A stretch of 64,000 bases of DNA from Archilochus colubris. Lineage: Eukaryota; Chordata; Aves; Apodiformes; Trochilidae. Shown here in pieces: positions 54,265 through 64,000 of the stretch. The stretch is taken from NCBI GenBank assembly GCA_023079485.1, contig CM041103.1:10334503-10398502 (forward strand). The letters are read 5' to 3'. How positions within the stretch are numbered: position 1 is the first letter of the stretch; each line of letters opens with the position of its first letter. Below the pieces are notes generated by a model. The model had not been told where the DNA came from. It did not search any database and saw only the letters and a list, made by a program, of their open reading frames with translations. The position numbers were made by a program, and so were the translations under genes.

Positions 54265-54802
54265 CTTTCCCACACGGATCTCCCACTCTCCATAATCGTG
54301 CTCTGGGCACACACCTGAGCCCTGGGCTGCCCCATCTGCCAGGCTGGCCACCAGCCAACCCTGTTTTGGTTGCTCCATTTCCCTTGAGCAGAGGTGCCAA
54401 GAAGCCCTTTGCAGAAGCCACCTGAAGAGAAGCCCAGCAAAAGAGAAAAAGTTCCCATTCCCCTGCATCCCCCTGCCCCCCAGCCTGGTGTGACAGCGAG
54501 ACAGAGGCAGCACTGCCTGTGCTCAGCTGGCACTTCATCAGAACAGTGTTAATTGTGTGGGTAGCTTTGAGAAGCAGGGAGACCACTCTGGGTACTGAAA
54601 TCTCTCTGATTTGCTTGCTGGAGGAGGATGAGCCCAGGGCTGATGACAGCCCCCAGGGGACAGCTGGAGGAGCTCCATGGCTGCACTGTCACCTCCCCAC
54701 TTGGCAGCCCGGGAATGGGCCGATCCTTTTTGCTAATGAAGTGGATATTTCCTGCTGTGACCTTTGCAGCCTCTGAGACCCTGGTCAGAACTCTCAACAA
54801 GA

Positions 54803-55005
54803 TCCCTGCTCCTGCCCCCAACACCCCGGGCAGGGGGATCCCTGCTCCTGCCTCAAGCTCCCAGGGCAAGGGTTTCCCTGCTCCTGCCCCAGACCCCCAG
54901 CACCCAGGGCAGGGGTTTCCCTGCTCCTGCCCCCAGCACCCTGGGCAGGGGTTTCCCTGCTCCTGCCCCCAGCACCCAGGGCAGGGGGTTCCCTGCTCCT
55001 GCCCA
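54803..55005. repeat. 35-45 bp minisatellite
   Basis: Five units with CCCTGCTCCTGCC, a GCACCC(A/T)GGGCAGG core and GGTTTCC. The unit length varies and allows long open frames on both strands, which explains apparent proline-rich and glycine-rich ORFs here; these are not genes. Confidence 0.9.
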
Positions 55006-57231
55006 GTGCAGCCGTGGCCACCGCCGGGCGCTGCAGGCTCAGCGCTGCTGCTGGCTCGAAAAGGAGCCTGGGGGCAGAGAGGGCTTCAAATGCCACAGAG
55101 GGAGATGCGTTCCTAGATGGTGACAAAAAGCCTTTATTTATACGTTCCCCCCAGTGCACTATATAAGGCACTTCACAGGAAAAGGGCCTGGCAGCCAGGA
55201 GCAGTTTTGCCATCTAAGGCTCTGCTCCTCCTGCCCTCTGCCTGTCCTCTTCCCCACGGGATGTGTTTCCAGTCCCAGGAAGTTTTAAGTCAAAACCAGC
55301 AGACTTTGGGCACATCTTCCCCACGAAAAGCAGAGGCCTGGGAACTGGCTGCAGCATCACACCAGCTCTGCTTCCCTGCTGCACCTCTGCAGTGACATCC
55401 CCCACAGGAGATTTTCCTTCTTATTTAACCTAAACCCACTTAGCTACAACTTAGTCTGTTACTTCTGTCCTCCTGGGGACACAGCACAAGGACATGTTTT
55501 GTACCACGTTAGCTGTAGCAGAAGGCTGTAGAAATGTCACCCTCATCTCCTGTCCCTGCACTAATTCCTTCCCCCCTTCACCTCCACCTTCTCCAGGCTC
55601 CCCCATCACTCACTCACTCACTCACTCACTCACTCTCTTTTGCCAATATCAATAAATAAAAACAGCAAAGCAGCTTTTAGTAATTCACCTCCTGCCTCCT
55701 CCTTGGTGCTCACACCCCAACACCAAACCTGGCACTTGGCATGAGCAAGGAGGAGCCAGATCTGGCCAGCAGCTTCCCAGCAGCTGGAGCTGGGTCCCTC
55801 AGCCCCCGAGCTGCCCAAGGAGTGGGAGTGTTGTGGGTTTTTTTACCAGGAGTCAATTTTTTCAGCAAGTTTGCAAAGTGCATTGGGGAGGGTTTGCTCT
55901 CAGGCCTGGGCTGCTTTGATCAATCTTGTCTGCAAAGCAGTTTCAGTGCCCTGGTTAATGTACAGCATTATCTCCCTGAATCCCTGCTGTAGGACCTGGA
56001 TAAATCCCATGGATAAAGAAAATGCCCTATAAAAGGCAACGCTCTATGAAGCTCCAGCAGGGAGCTGCCACTGCTGATGCTGGGGGTTGGATCACTGTCA
56101 GCAGCCTGGTAACACCAGTGTCAGAACCAAGTCCCCCAGTTTATGGGTCACAACTCCAGGACAATGGGGTTTTCACTCCCTGCCATCCTCTTCCCTGCAC
56201 AGATCCTGCCTGGGAGCATTTCTGTATCCCCCGGGTCCCTCTCACATCCCCCTGCTCCTTCATGGCAGGGTCAAACACGTCCCATCAGCAGCACCCACCA
56301 CCCCTCTGCATCCCCCAGACAGCCCTGAGGCCACCAGTGCCCTGTCCCCAAAGCCAGCTCAGCCCTTTGGAGGCTCCATCACTCCTCCCCGGGGTCCCTG
56401 CCCACACAGGACAGCCTGGGCTCCTCTCAAGGCAAACAGGCTTAAAAATGTCACCAGCTAGAGGTGGCTTTTGGTCTGCAGGTGGCTTTCCAGGAGGTGG
56501 TGTGTTCCCTGCCATCCCGCAAGCAGGAGAGGAAAACCTAATACTGAGTGGCTCATGAGCCTTATTAATATGGATTCAGGTCAGCTGCTCCCTGCAAGTT
56601 TTGCAAGTGACATGAAGTGTGCAGTTCATGCAGGATCTGTAAATACAGTATTTCTGTGGAACCTCAGTGGGGCCATATCAGGTGGGAGCACACCAGATCC
56701 CTTTGTGGAGGGACGAGGGGATATGGAGCCTCAAACACACACCCTGTGCCTCTGCCTTACTGTCCCATCCCAGCAGCTGGCTCTGAGGGGGTCCCAGGCT
56801 GCCCACGAGGCAGAGGAGTTTTGGGACCTGGGCTTGGTGGGTTGCAGAACAAGGGTTAATTTGACTCCTTCCCTAGAGTTTCTCTGCTTTCTCTTTCCTG
56901 TCCTCCCTCTCCTTTGGGCTGGGTGCTCCAGGACAAGCCCTAAACCCAGTGTGGGCCCTGCCTGCACATCAGAGGCTTCAAGGCTGGAAAGGCTGCTGTG
57001 GGCAAGTACTCCATCCCTCCTGCAAGCCACGGGGTGCCAAGGCTCACTCTGGGGGGGGGTCCTCTTGCCATGGCTCTGCTCTGCCCCAGGCTGCAGCTCC
57101 AGGGTTCAGGGCAGGTCCTGGGAGCTCACTGGGGAACGGCCTGGGGAATCTCCTGGTGCTCAGTCCTGCACACACTGAGGGGGCATTCACAGGCAGAACC
57201 ACTGCGTGCATGGACTGCTGGGGTGCTGATG

Positions 57232-57289
57232 CATGCAGTAATTAGGCATCCATGCAGTAATGAGGCATCCATGCAGTAATGAGGCATCC
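57232..57289. repeat. 19-bp tandem repeat, three copies
   Basis: CATGCAGTAATGAGGCATC repeated three times head to tail; the first copy differs by one base (ATTAGG). Confidence 0.9.
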
Positions 57290-57370
57290 ATGCATGGCCT
57301 GATCCTGCACTCCTGCATGGACTCACAGGATCCTTTCAGTCACTCCACGTGCACTGGTTGGGCTCTCGTG

Positions 57371-57482
57371 CAGGAGCTAACTGGGTGCTGGTGCAGGCAC
57401 TAACTGGGTGCTGATGCAGGCACTAACTGGGTGCTGATATAGGCACTAGTTGGGTGCTGGTGCAGGAGCTGGCTGGGTGCTC
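57371..57482. repeat. 23-bp tandem repeat, about five copies
   Basis: Units of the form GCACTAACTGGGTGCTGATGC with scattered substitutions (GAGCTAACTG, CACTAGTTGG, GAGCTGGCTG). Lies 80 bp from the 19-bp array, so this segment is prone to slippage. Confidence 0.85.
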
Positions 57483-58730
57483 AGATGTGGATGGACTGGG
57501 GCCTTGTGCACTGACTGCTGGGACACTGCTGGGCTCCTGCAGGCTGCCAGCTGCTCAGGGGGATACAAGCAGAGTTTGGTGGCACATCACCTCTGTACCA
57601 GGGCAGGGAAACTTGCCAGAGCCAAGCACGGGGTGGTGCAGCTCCCAAAATACCCCCTGGCTCCCCCGACACGTGTGAACTGAGCGTTTTGTCTCCCCAG
57701 CAGCCCTGCTGCCACACACCAGCTGATCTCACACCTTCCCCTGAGCTCCCCAGGGCGTAGGAAGGAGCTGCTGCTGCACAGACAAACTCTGTTCTGGCAC
57801 AGCACAAATACAAGAAGCTCCCAAAGCAGGAGACAAGGATTTCACTGTGTAGAGTGATTTAGGTCAGTCTCACTTCTGCAATGATTTATTTAAGTTTTAG
57901 CAGTTCCTGGCCTGAGTGAGGGGAAAAAAAACAGGAAAAAAAAAATAGAATCTCCCATATTTATGCAATTTTTCTGTAATATTTATGTGGTGGAAGCTAA
58001 GGCATCATCTGCCAGCACTGATTTAATCCATGCCTGCAGATATTTCCTCTACAATCACATTTCTTCTGCTTGTTCTTTAAGGTGGAGCACCTTGTTAAGC
58101 TCAAAGTCTCAGCTTCCAGTGGTTGTTTCTCCCTGGAAAGAACATCCTGTCCCTTGGGCACTACCAGGTCTTCACCAGAAAGGATCTCACCTTTGTGTGA
58201 CTGAAAAACCCCCACTGTTGTCAGGGGTTATGAGCCCCTTCCCTGCCCTCCTTCCCAACCTGGTCAGCTGTCAGTGAATGCTCTCACTGGACACTGTGGA
58301 AGCAGCTGCAAGGGCTGATCCAATCAATAAATACACGTTTTGTACATCCCTTAAGTCTATAATATCTATACATAAGAGGCCACGAGGGATTTTGTTTTAA
58401 TTAGAGGAATGCTTAAGGCTGCCCTGCCTACAGCTTAGCTTGCCATGGAAAGGCAGCAGGGAGAGGCTGTCCTGCAGCCCAGCTTCTCTCCAGCAGCAGA
58501 GGAGGAATAAAAAGGGGAATAATAAACACACCAGAAAAAAAAAAAAAAAAGCCTAGAGGAAAGAAAAAAATCTTCACTGACGTCTTTGATGCTCTGGAGC
58601 AAACAAAAGCACCCAGAGGCAGAGCTTTGTGCTCAGCCCCAGCACCAGCACTGCACAGGCAGTGTTCCTTCTCTGCTGCTAACAGCTGAAAAGCCTCAGA
58701 GTGGATGGAAATGCCCCAAAGCCAGGGGGG

Positions 58731-58736
58731 TGTGTG

Positions 58737-58769
<33 letters not shown>

Positions 58770-58854
58770 ATGTGTGTGTGTGTGTGTTTGTGTATGTGTT
58801 TGTGTGTGTATGTGTGTGTGTCTGTGTGTGTCTGTGTGTGTGTGTGTGTGTGTG
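58731..58854. repeat. (GT)n microsatellite with interruptions
   Basis: About 124 bp of TG repeats interrupted by TTTG, TATG and TCTG variants. Likely polymorphic and potentially Z-DNA forming. Confidence 0.98.
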
Positions 58855-59423
58855 CACAGCCTGGCCACAGCCACCTCTGATCCCAGGGAGCTCCTTTCCC
58901 CCTTCTCATGCCTGGGACTGCAGAGTATAAAAGTGGGAATTGTCAGGAGAAACCCCCCTGTCCCTGCCTCTCAGTCACAATGATCTGCTCTGTTCTTTAC
59001 TGCCCTGAAGCACCTGCACCCAAAGGGAGTATTAGGGGAAAAAAAAATTATTGTATTATTTTTTGTAATTTCACATAATAATAATTTGTTGTATTTCACC
59101 TTTTAGATGGGTTCCTGTGGGACCACTAAGATACCATGCAAGAAACTGCCTCATTTCTGGTTTGCACCTCAGAGCCACTGCCAGTAGAAGACAGCCAGGG
59201 TGTCCCCATTCTTCAGCTATGACCAGGTATTTGAACTTCCTAATATCAAAGCAGTTATTTTGCAGTTTTTGTCCCATTTAGGCATGACTGGGATACAAGC
59301 TGTGAAGGGGAATGTCAGGATTTCCAGTGGGAACAGCAGCAGGTCTCTTGGCAGCACCTTTCAGCTGGGTGCTGGGCTTGGCAAACTGCTCCAGAACTCA
59401 GCCACTGCTCCCACCTGGCCCTG

Positions 59424-59479
59424 TGTAAACCTCCAGTTAATTTATCTCCATTTGTAAACCTCCAGTTTATTTATCTCCA
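59424..59479. repeat. 29-bp tandem duplication
   Basis: TGTAAACCTCCAGTTAATTT plus ATCTCCA at 59424-59450 recurs at 59453-59479 with one substitution. Confidence 0.9.
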
Positions 59480-62400
59480 GTTGTTTGCCTTTCTCTGAGA
59501 GCAGGCAGTACAATGTATGGCTCAGTGTGAGGCCTGCCTGATGAGCTGTATTCCCCTGGCTGTGGCAGCCCCTCCCCTTTCACACCAGTTTACATAAAGG
59601 TAGGTGTGTCGATAAAACAGTTCCTAAAGCTCTAGTTGTACTTTAAAATACCCTGCTCCAAACAAATCTGAACCCATTTCTCACTCATTCTGTTTCTGGG
59701 TTCTACAAAAAAACCTGCAGAGCCCCACGGGTGCCACATCCTGTCCCTGCTTCCAGTCTGAGGGACAGCAGTGGAAAAACTCCTCTGGCAAAGGGGATTC
59801 TTTTTGGAGAACAAAATGCCACACACCAAGGCAGAATCTCTCCATAGGTCTCAGGGACAGGGGTGACAGCTTCTCTAATGAGCCCGGGGCTGGCTGGGTC
59901 GGTGTCACCTCCCGGGGCTCTGTCCCTGCTGTTTCAGTGCCTGGCTGAGGGGGCTCAGTGAGCTCCTGGTGCTGCTCCTGGGTGGATCTGGGGCGTGGGA
60001 AGGCAGCAAAGGGAAAAAAAAGGTGACTTCAGGAAACAGAGAAATAAAAATAGCAAAAGGAAAAGGAGGGAAGGAGGGGTGGTGGGGGAAACCCTCACCA
60101 GGCAGTCCCTGCCTAACCACCAAGAACTTCCTGAAGTGAGAAGCCCAGAGGCATTCACTCCTTCTCCCTTATTTATTCCTTGGCAGGAACAAACCCCAGC
60201 AGGTTTGTTTTCATTAACAGTTTGTGTTCATTCTCCTCCATCCACATCAGATTTTGGAGCTTCCCAAGAGCACAGGCTGCCACGTGGGGGGACAGCAGGA
60301 GGCCAGGAGCCTCTGTCAGGACAGAAATGTTTTCCCAAGGCATGGAAATCATGACTCCAGGTTTGGGGGCTAGTTTCAGCTCTGCAGCCTGTGCTCCCTG
60401 CTGCCTCTTCCCTTCCCCTCCCCCGGAGAAGCAGAGCAGCACAAAACCAAGCCAGCAAAAATCACATCCTTATTTCTGGTTTGCTTTCAACCAACCTGTA
60501 ATTACTCCTAGCAAGACAAATAACCACGGAGGACTGAAGCAGAGTCTGCTGCCCCCAGCCAGCATGGGGTGAGTGGGGCCCAGGCTGCACCCGAGCATCC
60601 CGTGAGGACCTCAGCACTCTGCTCCTCACTGCCCCAGCTCTGCTGAGCACATCGTGTTCATCACTGGAGAAAAAAGAGCAATGCTTCAGATTCTCCAAAA
60701 GGGAGTGTTTTCACACCGCCTCCCAGGCATGAATTAACTATCTGGGGTGTTTGTTCTCCTCATCCTCTGCTTGGGGGGGGGCTTTTCTGCTTCAAATCCC
60801 CCCATGTGTGTGCCCTTCCAGGCTGGCTCTCAGGAACACTCCCACTGGCAGCCTGCTGGGGTTTCTGTTTGCATCAGGAGGTGCTGCAGCACGTGCACAC
60901 AGAATCTTCTCACTCAGATAGAAATCTACACAAATAAAGGGAGCTCTTGCATGGGAGATATTTTCCACCTTACACACACTTCCCTTGCCTGAGTGCTGCA
61001 CCCTGGGATCAGTCACAGACTGTACCTGTGCATCTTCACTCTACATGCAGATTAATCCCTCAGACAACACTGAGTCACTATTTAAAGGTGAAGGTCCCCA
61101 AAAGAAACATTCAGCAGGACTGTCACAGGTGGGACAGGACACGTTTGGGCACTTCAAAGCTTAGTCCTAAAAAAAATAATAGTTTTACAACTTAAGAGGA
61201 TGTTTTCAAAATGACCCTTTTCTTCCCAAACAATCTGAGCTTTGATGATTTTGCAACGAAGTAAGATTAGTCACGACTAATCCTGGCTGGATCATACAGA
61301 GCTAGGGATTAGGAGAAAGAGGTCCTGGCTGACAGGGCCAGGGCAGTGTGAGGGATAAGTTGAGCACACTCAGACGCCCCCATCCTGGCTCACACCCTGA
61401 ATATTTGCATTATTCTCCAGTGGAAAACCCCATTTTTCACCACTCTCATTTTGAGAATGAAAGCTTGTCATCTTGCACTAGTTGTTTTTTGGTTTTTTAA
61501 AGCAACTTTGCCATTTCCTTCCCAGTAATTTATTTCCTACATCACGTTTAATGATTCTCCACATACACATTTTGCCAGAAAGCCAAAAGCAAATAAAGGT
61601 TCTGCAGCTTATCCAACTGGTCTGAGTGCTCCACTGGTACCAGAGCTAAGGAAGGTAGTGAGGAAGGAACCATCCGATATTCCTATGGAGACACTTCATT
61701 AAGGTAATTAAAGCAATCACTTAAAACACTTAAGAGGAGTATTAACACACAAAAGAAATGATGCAGTAGGGTTTTCATAAACCAGGCAGACTCACCATTG
61801 GTTTCTGATGCCTTTAAGGATCCTTCAGCAGTTTATGTAAAGACTCATTCCTGGGCAGAGGATGGAGCTTCCCCACACCTGGGAGAAGCCCATCCAGGAC
61901 CTTGGTGATTTGTTTGGGGTTTTTTGTGGGGAGTTATTTGGTTTTTTAAAAATGCAACAGGTCTGGCAAATAACCAGAATTAGCTTGTTCAGTTGTGGTG
62001 GCTCAAAAACCTGTTTTTACCCCAAAGCAACCACTGGAGTCACTGAGATCAAGGCTGGAAGTGCAGCAGCACCACAGCCCGTGTTCCACTAGAGAAGGGG
62101 GAAACCCTAACACCTGAGAGATGTGGGAAATCCCTGTGGAACACATCCCACTCTGAGGGCTTCCTGACAACACCTCACTCACCAACACCCTTCTGTTGAA
62201 CCCCCAGCTCAGGTACCCCCCATGCTAAAGCACCACAACCACCACCCGGAGCTGAGCTTGAGCTTCACACACACAGTGTCAGCTCAGCCCAACCTCCCGG
62301 CACCGAATCCTGGGAATGTTCTCCTGGGTCACTGCTGGTTTTCCAGAGGAATGTGTGTTTTTAACCACCAGAGGAAAGATGAGGGCTGCATGCTGGCACG

Positions 62401-63299
62401 TTTCCCCAAATCCCTTCATTAACTCGGGAGCCTGAAGGGTTTGTTTCCCAGCACCCTCGGATGCTCCCTAACCCCATCCCAGTGCTGCCAGTGACTCAGC
62501 CTCCTGGCACCGCATGGATTCCCTCCTTCTGACAGGGCAGACACCAGGGCTGGGAGGGGAGCAACGCAGCCTGCTGAAATTCACCTATTTTGGGTCTTTC
62601 AGAACCCAAGAAACCCTTTTCTGCCCTCTTCTGTATGCTCTAAACCTCCCCCCCGGGTCTCTGCAGGAACAGAGCCCTCAGGAGATGCTGAGCTCATAAC
62701 CACCCGAGATGTTACTTTGCCTCACTCTCAACTTCTTTTTTATTCCCCACTTTTATGAATTGATGTGAACACAAAACAAAGACAAATATATGTTGAGGTT
62801 TTGGCCTGTCCAAGACTCATCGTGCTTGGCCTACAGCAGACCATGAGATTCATCTGTCGAACCCCAAGAACCACAGTGTAGCTCTCAGGGGAGCACAGCA
62901 TTAGCAAAAACCCAAAAAAACCAACAATAAGAGAAACAGCAGAAACCAACAGCCAGAGAATCTGAATTTATTTCTCCGCTGAAGGGCACAGGTAAGCAGC
63001 AGCAGACCCAGGCCCGCAGCCCGCTCCCGGTGCCCTCAGGGCAGCCATTTTACCTCACCGTGCCCACGCGGGTCCCAGCACTCCTCCATCCTCCCCTGGG
63101 CCCTCCCGCCCGCCCGGGACGGGTCAGAACCCTTCTCCCCACGCCGCTGGAGTCCAGCAGGCGGTGCTGCAGCCGGGAGCTGTGGGTGCTGCCCGCCTTT
63201 CCCTCAGCACAGCCCCCCAGACCCCTCAGACCCCCCCATCCCCTCCCAGCCCCAGCGCCGCCATCCCGCTCCCCTCAGCGCTGCACACGGCACCGCCCG

Positions 63300-63757
63300 C
63301 GCGCTGCACGCTGGGACACGCCCCCCCCGCCTTGGCGCCAAGCGCCGCCGCGGTGCATTCTGGGACACACCCTCCCGGCCGGGCCTTCTTGAAGCTGGCG
63401 CCGCACCGGATGTGACGTCACACCGGCTACCGCTCCGCAAACCGGCGCCAGCGCTGCTCTTCTCCCGCACCCGGCGGGCAGCAGCGAGGGATTACCGAGA
63501 GGCGACCGGGCAGACCAAACCGCCACGGCCGAGAGCCGCACCGCCGGCGCGGGTTCGGTTTCTTCGGTGGAGCCTGTAAGGGGCGAGAAGGGACTACTTT
63601 CCTGCGAGGCCGCGCATGCGCAGGGCGGAGGTGTGGGAGCGCGGTGGAAGACGTAGGCGCCGCTTGGTTGTGCGGCCGCGCGGGCGGTGCTGCGTCCCGT
63701 GCTGCGTCCCGGGGTGAAATCGCTGCGCGCAGAAGCAGCGCGAGGAGAGGCGCGGTC
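63300..63757 (+). promoter_or_regulatory. SRSF1 promoter (E2F, CRE, NRF1, ZNF143-like sites)
   Basis: CpG island with palindromic TTGGCGCCAA at 63332-63341 (E2F-like), TGCATTCTGGGA at 63354-63365 (ZNF143-like in reverse), perfect CRE TGACGTCA at 63413-63420 and GCGCATGCGCA at 63612-63622 (NRF1). Typical of a TATA-less housekeeping promoter. Confidence 0.7.
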
Positions 63758-63887
63758 GCCATTTTGGAGCGGTTGTTGGGGGAGCGGTGTGTGCGCTGCC
63801 CTCTGCCCGGACCCGCACCGAGCCCCAACCAACCAACCGCTCTCCGCGCTCCGGCCCTCCACCGCCGCAGCCATTGCTGACCTTGCC
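63758..63887 (+). other. SRSF1 5'UTR
   Basis: Begins around the YY1-type motif GCCATTTTGG at 63758 and runs to the ATG. The transcription start is inferred from that motif, which often sits at or just after the start site. Confidence 0.6.
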
Positions 63888-64000
63888 ATGTCCGGAGGGG
63901 GCGTGATTCGCGGCCCAGCCGGCAACAACGACTGCCGCATTTACGTGGGGAACCTGCCCCCCGACATCCGCACCAAGGACATCGAGGACGTCTTCTACAA
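63888..64000 (+). CDS. SRSF1: Serine/arginine-rich splicing factor 1, N-terminus (cut by window end)
   Basis: SR protein that binds exonic purine-rich enhancers and promotes 5' splice site choice; also acts in mRNA export, translation and decay. The first 37 codons are visible, [19 protein letters not shown] onward to the opening of RRM1, with the RNP2 motif IYVGNL at about residues 18-23 and [11 protein letters not shown] after it. The ATG has the context TTGCCATGT and is the family start. The window ends inside the first coding exon, so RRM2 and the RS domain are not seen. It lies divergent to DYNLL2. Confidence 0.97.
   Translation, partial: MSGGGVIRGPAGNNDCRIYVGNLPPDIRTKDIEDVFY

Larger units (their letters stand above)
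53291..63290. other. Intergenic region between DYNLL2 and SRSF1
   Basis: 10 kb between divergently transcribed genes. No gene supported. It holds several tandem repeats listed separately, a (TCAC)n run at 55606-55634, the GT microsatellite, and AT-rich islands at about 57840-58110 and 61180-61320 that might be regulatory. Confidence 0.7.

Noticed and set aside
54628..55116. Proline-rich ORF of 162 codons on the plus strand, glycine-rich ORF opposite
   Set aside because: Both are produced by the minisatellite at 54803-55005; no splice sites, conserved domain or promoter.
58428..58930. ORFs through the GT repeat (His-Thr or Val-Cys runs)
   Set aside because: Direct translation of a microsatellite.
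63275..63940. Divergent gene opposite SRSF1
   Set aside because: The minus-strand frame covers the SRSF1 promoter and 5'UTR but has no recognisable domain or splice structure. A non-coding divergent transcript remains possible.

Overview
The window is vertebrate nuclear DNA, almost certainly from a bird. It carries intron-split orthologues of four well-known vertebrate genes. Introns are short, the GC-rich intergenic DNA holds several CpG-island promoters, and interspersed repeats are sparse: two short antisense CR1 LINE tails at about 16.77 and 17.95 kb are the only ones recognised. This looks like an avian microchromosome; the species cannot be fixed from the sequence alone.

Layout. (1) 1-14260, minus strand: the 5' two thirds of HNF1B, coding exons 1 to 5, encoding the dimerisation domain, POU-specific domain and POU homeodomain (402 codons). 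Exon 6 onward lies beyond position 1. (2) 14260-23770: intergenic, with no convincing gene, two CR1 fragments, simple repeats and several AT-rich islands that look like conserved regulatory elements. (3) 23776-38254, minus strand: complete HEATR6, 20 coding exons whose phases all fit, predicting 1173 residues (1163 from the second ATG). (4) 38260-46430: intergenic, with a 34-bp minisatellite just upstream of HEATR6 and otherwise non-coding. (5) 46436-53170, minus strand: complete DYNLL2, a non-coding first exon plus two coding exons giving the 89-residue dynein light chain, with a long 3'UTR. (6) 53300-63300: intergenic, with several young tandem repeats and a GT microsatellite. (7) 63300-64000, plus strand: CpG-rich promoter, 5'UTR and the first 37 codons of SRSF1, cut off by the window end.

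The genes do not form a pathway: a developmental transcription factor, a HEAT-repeat protein of unknown biochemical role, a dynein and myosin-V hub light chain, and a splicing factor. The organisation is what stands out. DYNLL2 and SRSF1 are head to head about 10.7 kb apart, as I recall them also being in mammals (there further apart), whereas HEATR6 lies between HNF1B and DYNLL2, unlike human 17q as I recall it.

I found no new biological system. The best second looks are an element in HNF1B intron 4 combining a DR5-like retinoic acid half-site pair, a half-MARE and SOX motifs; a conserved-looking pair of acceptors giving the HNF1B 26-codon isoform; and a tandemly duplicated splice donor in HEATR6. 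Gene and exon calls are firm. Regulatory-element calls are pattern-based and need alignment to other genomes.
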